From CAYONQ01 sp964405375 (GTDB taxonomy: Bacteria > Planctomycetota > Phycisphaerae > Sedimentisphaerales > Anaerobacaceae), in the NCBI GenBank assembly GCA_964405375.1, contig CAYONQ010000036.1, positions 1-24,253 of the forward strand: DNA of 24,253 bases, given 5' to 3'. How positions within the stretch are numbered: the stretch's first letter is position 1; each line of letters starts with the position of its first letter. Below are positions 23,961-24,253 of the stretch, piece by piece. Under the pieces are notes generated by a model. It did no database searches and was not told the DNA's origin. It worked only from the letters and a program-made list of their open reading frames with translations. The position numbers and the translations under genes are program-made.

Positions 23961-23983
23961 CCGCACCAAAATTTGGTACGGGG
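23959..23983. other. near-perfect intergenic hairpin
   Basis: CCCCG-C-ACCAAA-A-TTTGGT-A-CGGGG is an 11-bp stem with one C/A mismatch and a one-base centre, so a short loop must open. It lies 60 bases after the stop of the right-edge gene (minus strand). It lacks a U-tract, so its role as a terminator is doubtful. Confidence 0.5.
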
Positions 23984-24043
23984 CAGGCAGAACAGGTTTC
24001 TCTGCTATGTTGGATGCTTCCAAACATTGTGTCGGCATTTGGG

Positions 24044-24253
24044 TTAACGGTGGTGCCAACGGCGCCAGGGTCGGGGAGGAGGAGGACGTCGGTTGATTAT
24101 CCTGATAGTGTCACGGTCATAAAAGTACTGGCCTGTTTTTAATCGGCCAACAACTTTCAACTCCACCCTGCCATTGTTACTGATAACATCCATCAAATCA
24201 CGTTTGTCAAAGTAGGCGATGATGCTTACACGTTTAGGGCGGCGGCCTCGCTG
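24044..24253 (-). CDS. C-terminal end of an unknown protein (5' partial)
   Basis: The minus-strand frame is open from the right edge to TAA at 24044-24046 (69 residues). It reads as a real protein end: RRPKRVSIIAYFDKRDLMD, then VELKVVGRLKTGQYFYDRD, then a basic Pro/Arg/Trp-rich tail (PPPPRPWRRWHHR). The GRLKTGQYFY segment resembles the beta-rich C-terminal part of planctomycete secreted proteins, by memory only. The tail composition is unusual and may be a sorting or binding segment. The start and most of the gene lie outside the window. Confidence 0.65.
   Translation of the reverse strand, partial: QRGRRPKRVSIIAYFDKRDLMDVISNNGRVELKVVGRLKTGQYFYDRDTIRIINRRPPPPRPWRRWHHR

Overview
The window looks like a planctomycete contig, most likely from the Phycisphaerae/Sedimentisphaerales side. 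This is inferred from gene style, because there is no rRNA gene to check. Pointers are a very long secreted multidomain protein ending in a dockerin-like tail, a short HEAT-repeat protein, an rpmA-obgE region without rplU, and intergenic DNA littered with degenerate short repeats. A 100-base run of N (5059-5158) marks a scaffold join inside a repeat array, so this is a draft or metagenome assembly.

Layout. Positions 1-3097 (+): a large exported protein of unknown function, cut by the left edge, then a Tat-exported histone-deacetylase-family hydrolase 3 bases later. A strong hairpin terminator (3096-3152) separates them from the convergent giant gene at 3174-8465 (-). That gene encodes a secreted deiminase (PAD_porph family) fused to a carboxypeptidase-regulatory-like domain, two putative Ig domains, six InlB-B-type repeats, a LamG-like domain and a dockerin-like tail. 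Upstream of it, 8475-9139 holds a compact promoter - small ORF - terminator unit that may be a small protein, a small RNA or an attenuated leader.

Positions 9140-14201 (-) look like one operon, transcribed right to left: two tandem CPA2-type cation/proton antiporters with CBS domains, rnpA, a minimal MerR-type regulator and an MCE/MlaD-type lipid-transport protein. The last four genes are spaced by at most about 85 bases, with stop-start contact or overlap at the end. A divergent membrane-anchored TlpA/thioredoxin-like gene (14486-15193, +) and a HEAT-repeat gene (15357-15830, -) follow.

Positions 16016-22093 (+) are a housekeeping block: rpmA (own promoter, operator-like palindrome and terminator), obgE, coaX, a shortened MnmE-like GTPase without the C-terminal Cys motif, and mutS. 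These serve ribosome assembly, CoA synthesis, tRNA modification or a derivative of it, and mismatch repair. From 22094 on there is mostly intergenic DNA: G-run clusters, 10-bp-phased A-tracts, degenerate repeats and a 115-bp inverted-repeat element. This is interrupted by a membrane-anchored OB-fold plus thermonuclease protein (22680-23729, -). The C-terminal end of another minus-strand gene lies at the right edge.

Items most worth a second look: the dockerin-tagged extracellular deiminase, the promoter/small ORF/terminator unit upstream of it, the MnmE-like GTPase that has lost its catalytic tail, the palindrome at the rpmA start site, and the structured inverted-repeat element at 22484-22598.
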